Source: Lachnospiraceae bacterium
Lineage (GTDB): Bacteria; Bacillota_A; Clostridia; Lachnospirales; Lachnospiraceae
Direction: 5' to 3'
Length of the DNA stretch: 6,909 nt
Assembly: GCA_024689605.1 (NCBI GenBank)
Contig: JAILDD010000246.1
Coordinates: forward strand, 1 to 6,909
Below are positions 5,256 through 6,909 of the stretch, piece after piece (the first letter of the stretch is position 1; each line of letters begins with the position of its first letter). The notes beneath the pieces were generated by a model. The model saw nothing but the letters and a program-made list of their open reading frames with translations. It did no database searches and was not told the origin of the DNA. The translations under genes were made by a program, and so were the position numbers.

Positions 5256-6909
5256 ATAAGTATGAGGCAGTATGCGATTTCCTGTATAAGGAAAGTAAGA
5301 TAAAGGAGTTCTTCTGTCCGGCTGATAAGGGACTGGTTGAGGATGTTGCCAATAAGCTTGATGTGGGCCTTGTGGAATTTATTGAATACGAGAGCGAGCA
5401 GACGGAAAAACGCGGCATACCGGAACAGCATTTAATCTATTATGAGGATGGAAAAGGCTACGATGACTATGAGATTGTTATCGGTGACAAGCGTGTCATA
5501 GGCGGCAAGTTTTATTTTAGGGCCTATCCCAAGAAGGGCGTGAAGTGGTCTGCGGAGGATGAAAAAGCTGCCAGGGCTTTCTTAAACGCACTTTTTATCA
5601 TAAAGAGCAGGACCCGTCTGCACGAAAAACTGGACTATTGTACTTTCCATGATATGCAGACCGGAAACCATAATTTGGCATACGGCATAAGTTTCATAAA
5701 TGATAAAATCGAAAGGGGCATTATTTCGCAGTATGCGTCATTTTTTATCAACATAAGAAACATGACGGACATCAATAAGTGTTTCGGCAATGAAGCTGCA
5801 ACTCAGATCATGTACCTTTATGCCGCAGAGTTTGAAAAGGTGATCGGTAAGAACGAGTGCTTCTGGAGGCTGGGCGGCGATAATTACTGCGCACTCATCC
5901 TTAAGGAAAATGTAGAAAAGTTCATTTCATTGATCAATGAAAAATACATCGCATATGGTGACCGCGACAGGGATAATGTAAAGATGTCTGCGTCAGCCGG
6001 AATCTATATGCTGGATGGTTTTATCACAAGATACAATCAGGTGTTGGACGGTGCCCAATCAGCGCTTGCCTATGCACGGTATGCGGCAAGGGTTCCATAT
6101 ATATTCTTTGACCAGAAGTCGGCAAAGATGATGGAAGAAAACCGGAGCATGGAGCTGCATTTCAACGAGTATATCAATGCCGGTGAATTTGTGCCTTATT
6201 ACCAGCCAAAGATTGATCTGAAGACGGGCAAAATTGATGGTGGCGAGGCTTTGTGCAGGTGGATAAGGAACGGCGAGGTGGTACCGCCTATAAGGTTTAT
6301 CCCTGTTTTTGAACGCTCGAACCTGATCTGTGAGCTAGACTTTGAGATACTGAGAAGGGTATGTTCAGATATAAGCAACTGGGTGGCTGCAGGCAATGAG
6401 GCTGTTCCTATGTCTGTCAATTTTTCCAGGAAGCATTTATCCAATCCTGCCATTGCTGATGACATCGCAAGGGTACTTGACAGCAAAGGGCTGGACCATA
6501 AATTGGTAGTCATAGAGTTCACGGAGACGGAGTCGGTGGCAGACCAGAAGAGACTTGCGCAGGTGATCTCAAGGCTGAACGAGCTTGGATTTAAAACTTC
6601 TGTGGATGATTTTGGAGTAGGGTATTCTTCAATGACGCTTATACAGGATATCCACTTTGATGAGCTCAAGATAGACAAGAGCTTCGTTGATTATATCGGA
6701 GGCGAGGACGAGCGGAAGAAGGTTATGCTGAAGCATGTCATAGCCTTTGCGGGCGAACTGGGAATGGAGTGCATAGCAGAAGGCGTGGAGAATCCAGAGC
6801 AGATAGCAGTGCTTAAAGGATACGGATGCAACAGGGCTCAGGGCTTCTATTTTGCTAAGCCACTTCCTAAGGAAGAATTTGAGAAAAAATTACATGAGGA
6901 GCCATTTGT
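5252..6909 (+). CDS. GGDEF-EAL protein with degenerate GGDEF and intact EAL domain (3' end outside window)
   Basis: Probable cytosolic c-di-GMP phosphodiesterase (c-di-GMP to pGpG); 552 codons are visible, open to the window edge. Residues 1-125 are not recognised and have no membrane segment. About 126-290 is a GGDEF-fold domain whose signature is GGDNY (208-212) and whose metal-binding Asp region reads INIRNMTDINK, so cyclase activity is unlikely; it may bind GTP or act as a regulatory domain. The EAL domain (about 300-545) keeps Glu332 of EAL, Asn390 (VNFS), Glu422 and Glu425 (EFTE), Asp452-Asp453 (VDDFGVGYSS), Lys473 (ELKIDKSF), Glu510 (AEGVE) and Gln530 (QGFYFAKPLP). These are the metal, substrate and loop-6 residues of active EAL enzymes. 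Only a short tail should be missing. The ATG overlaps the nudC stop as ATGA, with AGAGGGGG at 5237-5244 seven bases upstream. No promoter of its own is seen. Confidence 0.95.
   Translation, partial: MNKYEAVCDFLYKESKIKEFFCPADKGLVEDVANKLDVGLVEFIEYESEQTEKRGIPEQHLIYYEDGKGYDDYEIVIGDKRVIGGKFYFRAYPKKGVKWSAEDEKAARAFLNALFIIKSRTRLHEKLDYCTFHDMQTGNHNLAYGISFINDKIERGIISQYASFFINIRNMTDINKCFGNEAATQIMYLYAAEFEKVIGKNECFWRLGGDNYCALILKENVEKFISLINEKYIAYGDRDRDNVKMSASAGIYMLDGFITRYNQVLDGAQSALAYARYAARVPYIFFDQKSAKMMEENRSMELHFNEYINAGEFVPYYQPKIDLKTGKIDGGEALCRWIRNGEVVPPIRFIPVFERSNLICELDFEILRRVCSDISNWVAAGNEAVPMSVNFSRKHLSNPAIADDIARVLDSKGLDHKLVVIEFTETESVADQKRLAQVISRLNELGFKTSVDDFGVGYSSMTLIQDIHFDELKIDKSFVDYIGGEDERKKVMLKHVIAFAGELGMECIAEGVENPEQIAVLKGYGCNRAQGFYFAKPLPKEEFEKKLHEEPF

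Noticed and set aside
6199..6678. 159-codon minus-strand ORF opposite the EAL domain
   Set aside because: Antisense to a clear EAL coding region with all catalytic motifs; Ser/Thr/Leu-rich shadow translation.

Overview
The window looks like a piece of a Gram-positive, anaerobic Clostridia chromosome, most probably Lachnospiraceae. This rests on moderate AT-richness, AGGAG-type ribosome binding sites, frequent AGG and ATA codons, a T-rich intrinsic terminator, and the protein flavours: a VUT-family transporter, an SxN-variant D,D-carboxypeptidase and a degenerate-GGDEF/EAL protein. The assignment is inferred by eye, not searched. All six genes lie on the + strand, and I see no mobile element, CRISPR array, rRNA or tRNA.

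Region 1 (1-450) is the rest of a low-molecular-weight protein tyrosine phosphatase. The window opens exactly on its catalytic cysteine codon. A 262-base spacer follows (451-712). It holds a tandem 10-base repeat, a good sigma-A-like promoter and a leader able to form two abutting hairpins just before a strong ribosome binding site.

Region 2 (713-3004) is a probable two-gene unit. It has a VUT/YhhQ-type membrane protein (probable queuosine-precursor transporter) and an amidase-signature hydrolase with a complete Ser-cisSer-Lys triad, separated by a 50-base gap containing a compact hairpin. A textbook intrinsic terminator closes it and overlaps the amidase stop codon.

Region 3 (3095-6909, running off the window) is a tightly packed operon of three genes. 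The first is a membrane-anchored S11 D-alanyl-D-alanine carboxypeptidase. The second is a NudC-type NAD(H) pyrophosphatase starting 4 bases after it. The third is a cytosolic GGDEF-EAL protein whose ATG overlaps the nudC stop (ATGA). The third gene has an unrecognised N-terminal part, a non-catalytic GGDEF domain (GGDNY) and an EAL domain that keeps every hallmark residue I could check, so it is probably a c-di-GMP phosphodiesterase. The operon therefore joins cell-wall trimming, NAD(H) or NAD-cap turnover and second-messenger breakdown.

Most of the window is ordinary housekeeping or accessory metabolism. The points most worth a second look are the structured leader before the transporter, the transporter-amidase pairing, the dacA-like/nudC/EAL operon, and the in-frame acidic repeats flanking the carboxypeptidase domain. 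I found nothing that clearly qualifies as a wholly new system.
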